Shown here piece after piece: positions 1-10,805 of a DNA stretch of 64,000 nt (the stretch's first letter is position 1; each line of letters starts with the position of its first letter). The DNA comes from Timema cristinae. Its lineage: Eukaryota > Arthropoda > Insecta > Phasmatodea > Timematidae. The notes beneath the pieces were generated by a model. It had not been told where the DNA came from. It saw only the letters and a list, made by a program, of their open reading frames with translations, and searched no databases. The stretch lies in NCBI GenBank assembly GCA_039000515.1, contig JBCFYV010001001.1:13787620-13851619 (forward strand), read 5' to 3'. The position numbers were made by a program, and so were the translations under genes.

Positions 1-152
1 AATACATGACGACACCTACCTAAACTCGAATGGAATGGGCCAGTTTCACATATGAAACTAGACTATTTCATTCTAGTCTAGGTAGGTGTCTTGTATTTAG
101 TGTAGCGCCACACTTGAGGCGTACTCATTCTGACTATGAATCTGGGCCTTTG
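1..152. mobile_element. Foldback element FB3, left part cut by window edge
   Basis: The core is an inverted repeat: GACACCTACCTAAACTCGAA near 12-31 is mirrored by the arm ending TAGGTAGGTGTC near 80-91, with a smaller inverted pair (AGTTTCA/TGAAACT) inside. The right flank to about 152 (CTGACTATGAATCTGGGCC) matches the right end of a second copy at 43711-43906. Non-autonomous, MITE-like; no coding capacity. The left end lies outside the window. Confidence 0.65.
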
Positions 153-974
153 TCTCAAGGGTTTTCGATACTGTTCAACTTATATAATAGGGTCATAATG
201 GAGCCCATTGAGGTAAGAATATAAGCTTTCGCCATAAATAAAGTGTACATAGGAATACTGCATCACTTTTCAAAATTTAAATATTACAACAATAACCAGA
301 GTTCTTAGATATTACCCTTTTTCCGTGCGTTGATGATTTGACTGATTTAGTCATTGCATAGTTAATTTTGAATATATGTCCTGTATTTATTTTTTCAAAA
401 CATGAATGCATATAATAATACCCTTAAAAGTGGCAACAAGGTGTCTAGCACTATTTTTATTTGTACACGTATTACATATTACCCAAATGGCTCTGTTTTT
501 GTTTTTCTATAAAGGATGTTTATAGATGTAAATAGTTATATCTTAAACATGTGATTTAAGAATATAATTATCTTAGTAACTTAACAATTGGTTATAGTTT
601 ACATATTTAATTAAATGAATTAACTATATTAATTATGTATTAAAAGTTTACAATTGTAAATAAAAACACGTATAAGAAAAATTATCTCTAAAAAAGCTGT
701 GTTATTAGCCAAGAATGATTATTTTTAATAATAGATGCAAATACTTTAATTCAACTTATTATTGAGATGGTAAAATGTTTGAATATTTATTTACTATTTC
801 AAAAATTTAAATTACTTTGGTAAAAATTATAGCATGGATAAAAATGCTTACGCTATTGTTTGATCTTTTATATTTTATAAAATATTTTAATCAAAATATT
901 AACGCCGAGGGTTTGGTTACGTAAACAAAATAGCTAGCTTATTGGTCTAATATAAAATCTTTATAGCTATTTTT
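153..974. other. AT-rich DNA, no supported feature
   Basis: Stops are dense in every frame, and I see no repeat that recurs elsewhere in the window. Confidence 0.6.
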
Positions 975-1062
975 ACATCCATTACTGTTCCCAGTCTGTG
1001 GCCTAGGTAAGTTTGTTACTCAAGACATATATTTTCCACTAGTGGCTTGCTAGGCCTGTCGT
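975..1062 (+). repeat. Dispersed repeat shared with 62050-62143
   Basis: The blocks CATTACTGTTCCCAG, TGTGGCCTAGG, TCAAGACATATATTTTCCA and GCTAGGCCTGTCGTAG occur in the same order and orientation near the other end of the window. The family is unknown. Just downstream (1065-1110) the word GACTAGGACAGGC is an inverted match to GCTAGGCCTGTC, so the element may itself be a small foldback. Confidence 0.55.
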
Positions 1063-1282
1063 AGCTTCTTATGTCTTATAATCTAACTTAAGACTAGGAC
1101 AGGCACAACATACAATCCCCAACCGTTAATTCATTACTGTGGAAAGGTAAACTCACATTTCACCAATAATAAATAAATTTTTTGGTCAATTTTTCTTTAT
1201 GATATATTCATTACCTTAAATACACAAGATTATAGAGTGTAAATAGTTTCCATAATACACTTTATTTAATATCTTTATTTTA

Positions 1283-1526
1283 GCACCGTGTCTTACTACC
1301 CGTTGGGGCTATAAGGTTATGTACTAATTACGCTTAATGTTTTATGGAGTAGAAAGGTTTTAATTTAAGAAAGTGTATCCGAATTTGAGTGGAGAAAGAA
1401 TGTAAAACCATTTTGAGAAAAACACCCTCATTACACCCGACCGAGATTCAAACCTTAATCTCTACATCATCGACAGTTTAGTCTGCGAGAGTACCGCGTT
1501 AGACTATGTCGCCACCGAAGCGGGTT
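1283..1526 (-). mobile_element. SINE-B copy, near full length
   Basis: On the minus strand it begins with the tRNA-like head ACCCGCTTCGGTGGCGACAT and ends with the shared tail (TAGTAAGACACGGTGCTA). Base changes relative to the cleanest copies (15608, 16615) suggest an old insertion. Confidence 0.8.
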
Positions 1527-1754
1527 TTTATTTATGTATTTAACGTAGTGGACGTAAAGATATAGTAAACTTTTTTTCACCTGCGCCGTACCTTTAGGTT
1601 AAGTCTAGCAATATACATCATAATTTAATACTACACTCCAAAGGAAATCCTCTATTTACCGCGTCACGTCTATTGATGAAACCTCAAGACTAACATTAAC
1701 ACACCTATGGTTCTCACCTATGAGTCTGGTTTATACCTACACCTATATATATAT

Positions 1755-1999
1755 TTATTTATTTTTTTGTGAGCTGTCCGCGGTCACTGTACTCGTTTTG
1801 TTCAATTTATCCAACAGCACGTACACTGTCTCCTTCGTGTTCACATTTATAACGACACGTAGCGTCAACAACCCTTTGATTCGCTTGTCCGTCTGCCTCG
1901 CAATTTGCGACAGCTGCTCAGAAAGAGAGATCTGGAAAGAACTGTTATTACGTCGCACTTGAACTGTCATTTGTCTTATGGGAGGAAGCTCATTATTAC
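1755..1999 (-). CDS. Candidate terminal coding exon, product unknown
   Basis: On the minus strand an open frame runs from about 2012 to a TAA at 1757-1755. From an AG acceptor at 2001-2000 it would encode about 80 residues beginning NNELPPIRQM. The later part includes SEQLSQIARQTDKRIKGLL and VNTKETVYVLLDKLNKTS and has the amphipathic character of a real protein. The stretch is clearly richer in G+C and CpG than its surroundings, which argues for coding constraint. AATAAA-like words follow the stop at once (AAATAAATAAATAT). The first ATG in frame is at 1970. The pyrimidine tract before the acceptor is poor. I recognise no domain; it could also be a relic of a transposon ORF. Confidence 0.4.
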
Positions 2000-2094
2000 C
2001 TGGTTGCCAGCGTCAACTTTCAGGTACACATAAAAACAAAGACTTCTTAAGTTTGATACAAATAATTTTTTTTTTTTTAAATCTACCATCGCTT

Positions 2095-2304
2095 CCTACA
2101 AAACATTTGGGTTATCCGTTTATGTACTAATTACACTAATGCTTTAAGGGATTAGGAAGGTTTTATTATTAGAAAGTGCACCTACATTTGCGTGGAACGT
2201 GAGTATAAAACTATTTTGGAAAAACCCTCAATATACTCAATCGAGATTCGAACCTTGATCTGACCGTCATTGGTAGTATATTCTACTGCGAGAGTAGCGT
2301 CAGT
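2095..2304 (-). mobile_element. SINE-B copy, degenerate
   Basis: The order tail (GGGTTATCC, TACTAATTACACTAATG), body (GAAAGTGCACCTACATTTGCGTGG), then B-box region (TCGAGATTCGAACCTTGATC) matches SINE-B on the minus strand. The tRNA 5' half is missing. Confidence 0.65.
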
Positions 2305-2693
2305 AATATTATTAAATGATCACATCTGTAGGAACGAGAATTAAACTCTGGGACTATCTAGTCTGGTTCACTGGTTACGGAAAGTTTGGGTTGAAATGCC
2401 TGTCGGGTGTAATATGGGAGTTTCCCCTTAAACGTTTACTTCTTTCCTTACACGCAATTAATTGTGTATTTTCTCTAAGATAAAGCTTGATAATTTTCTA
2501 GATATTAGCGTAAGTAAAATGTATAAAGTGCGGATGAGATGTAATAAGAGGTAGAGAAAATAATCATTGCATTTAATTAAAGATCTCAATGGGAAAATAA
2601 TCTAAAATAGTTATCATTATAAACCATAGATGTTTCTTATATATCGACATATTTCTTATGTTCTGGAATTATATTAATATAAATTGGCAACCG
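2305..2693. other. AT-rich DNA, no supported feature
   Basis: Nothing recognisable beyond simple AT-rich sequence. Confidence 0.55.
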
Positions 2694-3030
2694 GACTCAT
2701 GATATAGTGTGGTTAGAGGCCCTGTCTGCTTACCTAGATGTCCTGGGTTAGATTCCCAGCTGGTACCAGGGGATTTTTCTTGAAAGGGGGAATAATTCCC
2801 ATGGTAACCAAGGTTTGGTTAATTAGACTTAAGTTAGGTTAAGATCTTCATTGACTCCATCCTGTCATATTCTCTATCATTATCCCGTCAACTGATTTGT
2901 GCATGGAAAGAGCCTCCACAAAAAGAGCTTACGATTAGTAGTGTCGGGCGTCCCATGCTACATTAGTAATGGCTAATCTTTCCCCAAACTGAACTAAAGA
3001 TTGGTGTATCCCAGACACACCATTGTTATT
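2694..3030 (+). mobile_element. SINE-C copy (tRNA-derived, third family)
   Basis: The tRNA-like head has an A box around ATAGTGTGGTTAGAGG and a B box GGGTTAGATTCCC. The body continues with GGGGGAATAATTCCCATGG and TTAAGATCTTCA, then a 3' part ATGGAAAGAGCC...GGCTAATCTTTCC. It matches 17179-17515 along its whole length. Its 3' end differs from the SINE-A/B tail, so it probably uses another LINE partner. Confidence 0.75.
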
Positions 3031-3708
3031 GTTTTATAAACTGGAATGCAAGAATAATTTAGAACAGTTTCATTAAAAACCAACAAATGCACTCGAATAA
3101 CTGTTATTCTCATCCACAATCACATAAGTTATTAAAAAATAAACAGGTAGTAGACTGTTGTCTTACATATTAAATTAGCCCAGAAGCCTTAAGAAACGTT
3201 CCCGCTTATTCAGCTAGACAGTTTACTTATTTCGAAAGACATTCCATTATTATTTATTAAAAAGAGGACCCTTAAGATCATTCTACAAGCGATAAATCTT
3301 CACGATGGCAATAATTTTTTCCGAGGGCTTGTCCGCGTAGGACTTAAAATGAGGCGTAGCAGCCATACATGCTCGAAGTTCTATGAACAGTGAAATTACA
3401 GAGTTATCGCAAAGTACGGGACGTTAACATAATCTCTTAGCGCTGATTATGAACGCTTGGTTCGTATCCCCGTCGATACAGAGTGCACAATAAACATTTA
3501 TACTCTTGTACTTTGCATGGTAATATGGATTAGCTATGTTTATTTTTTACATTCGAAGAGAAACCGGATTGAGTAGATGAAACATCCCCGGAACCTAGTT
3601 TAAATTTAAATATTTTATTTAAAAAAAAATTTTTGTCATGAGAAAATATATTTTTAATTTATATAAATTTACATTAAATGAAATATATATATAATTTTTT
3701 TTTATCAT
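3031..3708. other. No supported gene
   Basis: Mostly AT-rich. A patch at about 3320-3490 is richer in CpG and holds only very short frames (for example MRRSSHTCSKFYEQ at 3351); I found nothing to support a gene. Confidence 0.5.
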
Positions 3709-3904
3709 GGCGTTTACTACCAATACGGGATATCCGTGTATGTACTTATTAGGTAACTGTGCTAGGGATAGGAAGATGAATTTAGAGGAAGTGTATGGAA
3801 AACACCTTCAGTACTCATGACCGGGATATGAACCTTGAACTCCCCGCTATTGGCAGTATAGTTTATTATGAGAAATTATGTAAATCATGCGGCCACCGAA
3901 GCGT
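3709..3904 (-). mobile_element. SINE-B copy, degenerate
   Basis: Minus-strand SINE-B: a corrupted tail (GGCGTTTACTACCAATACGG), the AGAGGAAGTGTA body block, and the tRNA 5' end GCGGCCACCGAAGCG reading outward at the right edge. Confidence 0.65.
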
Positions 3905-4668
3905 TTTTTTTTTCATAATTGATTTAAAATTATTTTTGTAGTAAGGTGATAAATCAGACTCTGATCATAAAATTTAATTAAATTACTCCAATGTACATTC
4001 CGTTTATATATTATAAACTACGCTATAGTGGAAACGTCAAATTTGCAGTTAATCAATTTTTCACCTTAAATTTTATCTTAGCAAGGATTTTTTTTAGGGG
4101 TGGTACTAATTCATCTTACTTTTCTTCACCAAACTGGATCTAATAATGCTCTAGAAGGTAAAAGATGATATTGATACATATTGTTAAATGTTATTTTTGC
4201 AAGCTAATGACTTCACATAATAATGCACAACCAAGGATCGTGTAGAATATAATCAATATTTGGGAGTCAGTCAATTTATAATTCATATCTATTTTCTATT
4301 TCATATATGTAATACTTGTATTAGTATATTGGAGAAACTTAAAGGCTGTTTTACACATATCTTCAAGGCCAGTGGTGATTTGCGGCTGTGTAAAAAGGTT
4401 TGAGGTGATGTGTTAAGGCTTGAGGCAAAGTGTAATCTTTAAAAGGTTATACTTTTCTTAGATTAATTGAATCCAAACCGTACATGGTCCACGTGCTATA
4501 AAACGTGTAGATCGCTTTGAACTTGGTCACCGTTGATAGGAAGGTTACGGCTCAAACTTATTCTGGCCCTACTTAACGGAAACGGTTTTCCCCAAATGAT
4601 TTATAAATGTCGTTTTAAACATTCCAATGCTCAAGCTAATACAAATGTTTTTCCTCTTAGCTTTTCTT
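3905..4668. other. AT-rich DNA, no supported feature
   Basis: No frame, repeat or splice-bounded exon stands out. Confidence 0.55.
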
Positions 4669-4920
4669 AGAACCGCGTCTTACTACCCGTTTGGGCTATA
4701 AGCTCATGTACTAATATTATTACACTAATGGTTTTAGAGACTAGGAATTTTACATTAAGCATAAGTGTTACCACATTTTCACGGAGAGAGAGTGGAAAAC
4801 CATTTTGTAAAAAAAAAAAAACACCCTCAGTACATCCGACCGAGATTCTATCTCCCTATCATCGGTCCCCTAATCTAACAAGAGAGTAGCGCACTAGACA
4901 ATGCGACCATCGAAGCGGGT
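4669..4920 (-). mobile_element. SINE-B copy, near full length
   Basis: The tail AACCGCGTCTTACTACCCG is at the left edge and the tRNA 5' end CCATCGAAGCGGGT at the right edge, so transcription would be leftward. The body keeps GGAGAGAGAGTGGAAAACCA and the B-box block, with an A-run expansion in the middle. Confidence 0.75.
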
Positions 4921-5407
4921 CTCTTCTTAGTTATACTTCTCGTTGATAACGAGTTTCTTAAACTAAATCATTAGACATACCATTTAAACCATCATTAAAC
5001 CTCGAACCAAATACACTTTCTTGGTGTCATGTATTTTATTAGTTATTAAAAACATAATAATTATAGCTCCCAACTGTTATTTAACAAGCATATTATTACT
5101 CAGAAACTTTATGTACATAACATAGAGAATAATACACTCCTAGTTCAATTAATCCAATTAGTTAATACTGTCTCATTTATGAAGACCAATGGATGGTAAA
5201 CATTTAATAATTAAGAAATTTAATTTATTTTATCTTGTACGCTAAATATTTCACGAATTTTGATTATGTTTATTTTATCAGTAGCTTACTTATCTAAAAA
5301 CACCTTTAACTGAGAGTTGCAGTTTATTGGTTATTAAAACAATATATTAAGAATAGGTATGGTCACTTCAATTACCCAAAACTGGTGACACTCTTGACTT
5401 GACTGGT
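4921..5407. other. AT-rich DNA, no supported feature
   Basis: Nothing recognisable. Confidence 0.5.
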
Positions 5408-5525
5408 CGCATATTTAAGAATTAAATAGCCAAATCCAATATTTATGATTTTATTGATATCTAGATGGAGTAATCTTCACTAAGAGCATAAATAATATTT
5501 TCAGCTATTTAATTCTTAAATATGC
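5408..5525. repeat. Hairpin unit with 23-bp inverted ends
   Basis: GCATATTTAAGAATTAAATA at the left and TATTTAATTCTTAAATATGC at the right form a near-perfect inverted pair around a roughly 70-base core (GATGGAGTAATCTTCACTAAG). The core recurs beside element E at 22452-22510, but in opposite orientation relative to the tRNA-like module. Confidence 0.65.
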
Positions 5526-5790
5526 AACCCCTTACAATTATAATAATTGTACAAGTGACAGCAATAAACTAGCTACCGAGTCGAAGGTGGTTGCGTTATC
5601 TGATAGCTCGTGATCTTAATAAAATTACACATTTGTATCCGATGGTTTCCGCACGTCCATCATAGACTCTGCCTTAAAATATGAGTGAAGAATGACCCTG
5701 GGCACGGTATTATTCCTGGATAGCTCAGTGGTTAGAGCATTGGCGTACTAAACCAAAGGTCCCGGGTTAGATTCCCGTGTCCAGGTTTCA
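5526..5790 (+). mobile_element. Element E copy with embedded tRNA-like module
   Basis: About 190 bases that match 63691-63890 in order (CTACCGAGTCGAAGG, TTCCGCACGTCCATCATAGA, TAAAATATGAGTGAAGAATG) lead into a 72-base tRNA-like cloverleaf at about 5716-5787. That module has a D-arm CTCAGTGGTTAGAG, a B box GGGTTAGATTCCC and a closing stem CCTGGA/TCCAGG. The tRNA-like part sits at the 3' side of the conserved block, not at its 5' edge as in ordinary SINEs. The anticodon loop is imperfect here, so this is not called as a tRNA gene. Confidence 0.65.
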
Positions 5791-7209
5791 GAATTTGACT
5801 GGTTGCAATATGAACACATCATATAATTAAAGTCATAGTGGAAAAAAGCCTGCCACCTTTCAAGGTAAGCTCAGGGTACCGGGTTACAATATGATAACGT
5901 CACACACAGTATTATCATCTTGGTATAGGGTTCACGATGAACGTAACGTTCTCTTAACGTTAACCTAGCCCAAATAAACACAATATTTGACCAGGTTTCA
6001 GGTGACGTAAAAACTCGAGAAAAACACAACCAATGAATATTGACTGTTTAAAACCATGTTGTTCATTAAAATGGAAGTACTTAAGGGCGATTAATATTTA
6101 AGTACTGCCAATAGCTACAAAATAAAATGTAAATAATGTGTAAAACGGTTTAATATATAATATTGCATGTCACGTAGGCCTACTAAACCAAATATAGTGA
6201 TTAATTACGATTTGGCTAAGTATTTTTACTAGCAATTTAAATATCGTCACTATTACTACATCAGCATCATAATCTTTCACGAATGAATACTTCAGGGATT
6301 AGTAGACTGTTTCGAATTTAAGGTGAATTTGGTCCAAAGTTAGTTTTATCTGTCAGAGAAGTCCTATTTTTCCTATGGTCTGAAATTATAGAAAATATTT
6401 GGGATAACGTTGGTCACATATTCTTGAGATATGTTGTAGGCTATCTATTTGTTTTGTAATTATTATAATAAAAAAACTATAAACGGTGTAGCCAAATGTT
6501 ATTTTATCATTTCTTTATTTTTTTATGGTCATTTAATGTAAATATCGTTCATTTCACTGAAAAAAAAATTCCTGTGTTAATTTGTTTGCGCCTTATTTTT
6601 TTTAAGATTATTATTGAAACATTTAGTATTTTTAAACTAGAAAATTCAATGAACAACCAAATTTTTTCATTAAAATAGTAACTGGAAGGATCATCACAAA
6701 ATGTCCACACTAGATTATTATCAAATAAAAGTGAGAAGTTAACTGTAGTTAAATACTATAAATACATCCAAGGAATGTTGAAACTGGTCCTGAAAAGAGT
6801 TAAGAAGTAGTTTGTGGTAAGCCAGAGAACAATTAATGTCTTTTAGTGCTCTTTGACATCTCTCCTAAAATGGTGAGTCTAGTATTTCATGGCGAGGAAG
6901 ATCAACTAACTCTTTGCCAAAGCGAGTAACTTGGAGTCTTATTTCACTTGTTAAACTTGCAATCACAATAAGTGTCTCGTTTGTTTGTGGCGCAAGGTTT
7001 CAGACGGGTTCATGTCATCTGCTTTTGTGTTTCTATTTTGAATCTCATATGAACTTCCTTCAAAGAAACCACAACGGTCACCGCACTTCTCCGAATCAAA
7101 TGTTACCACATCAATGTGATGTGCAAAAGCATATTAACTCAGTTTAGTTCGAACCTATCGTATTTTACCTGAGATTTAAAAAAAAAATTGCTTTAATTAC
7201 ATTTCAATA
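5791..7209. other. No supported gene
   Basis: AT-rich throughout. The short ATG frames at 6496 and 6914 lack coding-like composition and splice context. Confidence 0.5.
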
Positions 7210-7417
7210 TCAGTTCGGGTTATTTACATTTGAAAAAATCACGCTAACTTTGTTAGGGGGTGAGAACGATTGAATTTAGAGGAAGTGTGCCCGTACTTGC
7301 GTGGAGGGAAAGTTGAAAACAATTTAGTAAAAACAACCCTTAGTATATCTAACCAGGATTCTAACACCGACCTCCCTGTCATCTAGTCTATTGCGAGTAG
7401 ATCATTCGAACACCGAA
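7210..7417 (-). mobile_element. SINE-B copy, degenerate
   Basis: Minus-strand SINE-B with the TTTAGAGGAAGTGTGCCCGT and TTGCGTGGAGGGAAAG body blocks and an ACCGAAG 5' remnant at the right edge. Confidence 0.6.
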
Positions 7418-7551
7418 GTAAGTAATGTAAATTTAATATGACGACAATTTTGGCCCCCCCCCAAAAAATGTATAGCCTCACTACTTTGATCAAGCAAACT
7501 TATTTGATCGTTTAATTGAACTGCTACGTCAAGTGTTTTTATGTTATATTT

Positions 7552-7735
7552 CCCGCTTCAGTGGACAAATGAAGCGTCACACTCATGTTAGACCGGCATG
7601 CTGAAGATCGGGAGATCAGGGTTCGAATCCATTCGGGTCTACTGAGGGTAGTTTTTCAGAAATTGTTCCTCAATCTTCTTCCACGCAAATGCGGATTCAT
7701 TTCCTCTCAAATTATTTGTATGCGTATAGACGTAC
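7552..7735 (+). mobile_element. SINE-B-like copy, tail lost
   Basis: The head CCCGCTTCAGTGG, the B box GGTTCGAATCCATTCGGGTC and the body CACGCAAATGCGGATTCA are clear; the sequence then runs into an (AT)n tract. The anticodon region (CGTCACACTCATGTTAGACC) belongs to a sub-family also seen at 18502, 53313 and 55660. Confidence 0.7.
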
Positions 7736-7751
7736 ATATAGTAAGACAAGA

Positions 7752-7752
<1 letters not shown>

Positions 7753-7789
<37 letters not shown>
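7753..7789. repeat. (AT)n microsatellite
   Basis: An uninterrupted run of about 18 AT dinucleotides just after the truncated SINE-B. Confidence 0.9.
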
Positions 7790-7791
<2 letters not shown>

Positions 7792-7805
7792 TTTTCATAG
7801 TTTTC

Positions 7806-7975
7806 ACCAGATGAACCGTTCGGGTTAAACGCATAGGTTAATTACTAAGTTAATTATTTAGGGATAAGGAAAGTTTAATTTAAAGTAAATACGCCATAAT
7901 TTTCTTGGAGAAAAAGTGGGAAACACCTGATTGAGGATCTAGCCCCAATTTCTCCGTTATCGGCAGTACAATACT
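7806..7975 (-). mobile_element. SINE-B copy, partial
   Basis: Tail fragment CCGTTCGGGTTAAACGCA followed by the AAGTGGGAAACACC body block on the minus strand. It lies head-on to the plus-strand copy at 7552. Confidence 0.6.
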
Positions 7976-8408
7976 GAATTGGGTTACCTCTAATGGTATT
8001 GAAGTTATATCTTTAGAATTTTATTAATATGTGGAGAAGTTTCCATTAAATTATATTACCTCAAGTATTATGAAATTTATGCTAATTCTGTTAATTTAAT
8101 GCAGGCACATTTTATCAAATAATTAAACTAATTAAACCGGTAGACCTATATAATTTATATCCTTAGTATTGTGATCATACAAAAACATTTGAACAATCAG
8201 TTGGGCAATATAAAGTGGTATACATTTTATATTTCTACTATTTTGGTCATGCCATCTGATCTAGTCATTTTAGTTTGACTTCTTCAAATATTATACAAAT
8301 TCTCACTCGCTTATTCATACATATTTCACATTTTATAATTTTAATCAGACTATCTCAGATAGTTATTATAAAATGTACAACTTCACAAACTTTATTATTT
8401 ATTATTTT
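7976..8408. other. AT-rich DNA, no supported feature
   Basis: Nothing recognisable apart from a short inverted pair around TCAGACTATCTCAGATAGT near 8345. Confidence 0.5.
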
Positions 8409-8662
<254 letters not shown>

Positions 8663-8840
8663 TAATCAAGGAAATTTGACCATTTTAATTGGACTAACTT
8701 AACTACACAGTAGTTGTTCTTTAAATATGCGAGTTATCTAGCATATGCCGTATGTATTTAATAACTTTTAGCATCAATTGTTAAAGCAAATAATAATATG
8801 TATTTTATTAACTTTTTTGTTATTATTATTATTATTATTA

Positions 8841-9114
8841 GCACCGCGTCTTACTACCCAATCGGGTTATACGCACTTACGCTAATGTGTAATGGTAGGG
8901 TGATTGTGAGATGAAATGAAGGACCTACAGTTTAACGTGGAATCCGAACAACGGTGGAGGCCTGGCATTCCCCACATTCACAAGATGTCTTGTCAGAGGT
9001 GGAGGAAGGGTTTGGTAATCAGATAAATCTGTGCCGGGACCGAGGATTGAACCCCGGCCGCCAGCACAGAAGTCTGACACCTTACCCTAGACCACCAGGT
9101 CACCAACTTTTTTG
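8841..9114 (-). mobile_element. SINE-A copy, full length, with target-site duplication
   Basis: Read on the minus strand: tRNA-like head GGTGACCTGGTGGTCTAGGG (A box) and GGGGTTCAATCCTCGGTCCC (B box), a body with ACGTTAAACTGTAGGTCC, and then the tail shared with SINE-B plus (AAT)n. AACTTTTTTGTTA on both sides is a 13-bp target-site duplication. One of the cleaner copies, probably young. Confidence 0.88.
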
Positions 9115-9640
9115 TTAAAAATATAAATTCACTAAATAAAACACTTTGGATGTATGTAAGTTGATAGGATAAAATTTAAGTAATAAGATAACGTATTTAT
9201 TTATTAATAATTTGTGTTTAGATTAAGAGAGATAGCGGTCCCACTTACCTTAGCGATACTGGATTAAAAATTATTTAGATAAAACACTATAGAACACACA
9301 AACACATTTTTAATAAGAGATATATTTAATAATACCTTTTTAGCTCTTTTGTTAGCCAATTAACTTTACCCATTTGATCCCGAAATGTTTTATTTATTTA
9401 TTCTCCTTTTAGGTAATAATACTCTATTTAAGTACATGATAGATTTATAAATTCAATTATTAATTAGTAATTAGCTAACATTAGATTAATGGAACTGTAT
9501 AAATGAAAAGCTACCTGAATAGCATAAGTATGATTCTATCAAATTCACTTTTACTGAAGTTCCAAAAATATAACTGTGGGTGAAATTGACATTAATTTAT
9601 AGTAAAAGTGTATATTTTCTTAAAAAAAAAAGTAGGACTG
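9115..9640. other. AT-rich DNA, no supported feature
   Basis: Nothing recognisable. Confidence 0.5.
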
Positions 9641-9800
9641 CTACCTTGAGGTGTGGGGTATAATGAGGTGGACTGGATAGAACTAGTTCAAGATAGTGAT
9701 AGGTTGTAGTGAGGTGGACTAGATGGAACTAGCTCAAGAAAGGGATAGGCGCCCTACTTTTTTTAAGTGCAGCAATGGACTTTTGAGTTTCTAATACCAC
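9641..9800 (+). mobile_element. LINE-derived fragment with internal duplication
   Basis: GAGGTGGACTGGATAGAACT...CTCAAGATAGTGATAGG is the same block as in the LINE fragment at 16250-16300 and encodes a remnant of a WxxLAQDRD-like motif common at the C-terminus of arthropod non-LTR ORFs. The block occurs twice in a row here (9665-9705 and 9711-9750). Inactive relic. Confidence 0.5.
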
Positions 9801-10192
9801 ATATTAAGTAAGTATGACGTATCCACATATGTGTGAAAGTGTTTTTCTGAACAATAACGGTGATAAAAATTATATAATTCAACCGGCAGTTTCAAATAAC
9901 CATAATTTGTATTAAAACATGAAACCTGATCAGAGACATCTCCATGGGAGGTAACAAATTCGTCCTTCACATGGACTGGAAATTTGTTTTAATATTAATC
10001 TAAGCAGTTACATTTTTTTTTTGAAAATAGCAACTTACTCATTTTATCAATGTTAAAGCACAATTTCATAAAATTAGTAATCAATGTGTATCTTATAAAA
10101 TGTTTATCATGCTGTTGCTACTGACATCAAAATGCCACTATTCATTATCAAAACTCCACTTGTATGATTTTTCAAAATGGCAATGGAGGGCT

Positions 10193-10217
10193 GGGGGGGG
10201 GGGCGGGGGGGGGGGGA
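10193..10217. repeat. Poly-G tract
   Basis: A run of about 23 G interrupted by a single C, in otherwise AT-rich DNA. G-quadruplex potential; no gene nearby. Confidence 0.85.
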
Positions 10218-10589
10218 GTGTCACTCATAAGACATAATATAATAATCCGTTTTGATATTATTTAGTGAAAAGTGCTAATAGTCAATTTATATTCTAAATT
10301 AAATATGATGGTAGTTACGTTATGCCAACTAAGGAGTTGTTCTAGTGTGGAGACTGTAATTTCAGTATCCTTCACTCTGATTAACTTGTCTATATTCGAC
10401 ACTAGCGAGACCTATTGATCTTGGTTGCGCACCACACATGACACTCATATACACGCATGGCGGTCCCTAAACATGTCCCTACGGATATTAGAAGAAGGAG
10501 ATTATCTCCAAACACTATGTAAAAGTATGTAGGCTTCACCTTAATTGTTTCTTCACATGCTGAGATCAAAAGTTCTTTAGTATCTGTTT

Positions 10590-10805
10590 AGGATGTTATG
10601 GAATTTAGTGACAACATTTTCTCTTCATTTAGAATGTTTATCATATAATGTCGCTATGCTCATGACAGTTATTCAAGAAATGTTTAGGTGACCATGCGAG
10701 GAAAATGAAACTGTGTATTACCTGAGCATTATTTTCTTTATGTTGGCCAAATAAGTATGAAAATCGCAAAACCACTGTCCTTAGCTCAAGTTCCCTACAC
10801 TTTAA
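10590..10805. mobile_element. FB1 foldback element, left end missing
   Basis: The central and right parts match the complete FB1 at 28328-28718: TCTCTTCATTTAGAATG, ATGTCGCTATGCTCATGACA, GACCATGCGAGG and the terminal TCAAGTTCCCTACAC followed by TTTAA. The left arm is absent. Confidence 0.6.

Noticed and set aside
5716..5787. A tRNA gene (also 22288-22362 and 63892-63962)
   Set aside because: The A and B boxes and acceptor stem are good, but the anticodon and T stems are mismatched, the implied anticodon would be ACT, and the module is embedded in a repeated element present at three places.
9931..9980. A 50-base minus-strand micro-exon (HVKDEFVTSHGDVSDQ)
   Set aside because: The acceptor lacks a pyrimidine tract and the donor (CAG|GTTTCA) is weak; the plus strand reads just as well.
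10193..10217. G-quadruplex regulatory element
   Set aside because: It is a simple poly-G run in AT-rich DNA with no gene or conserved context; recorded only as low complexity.
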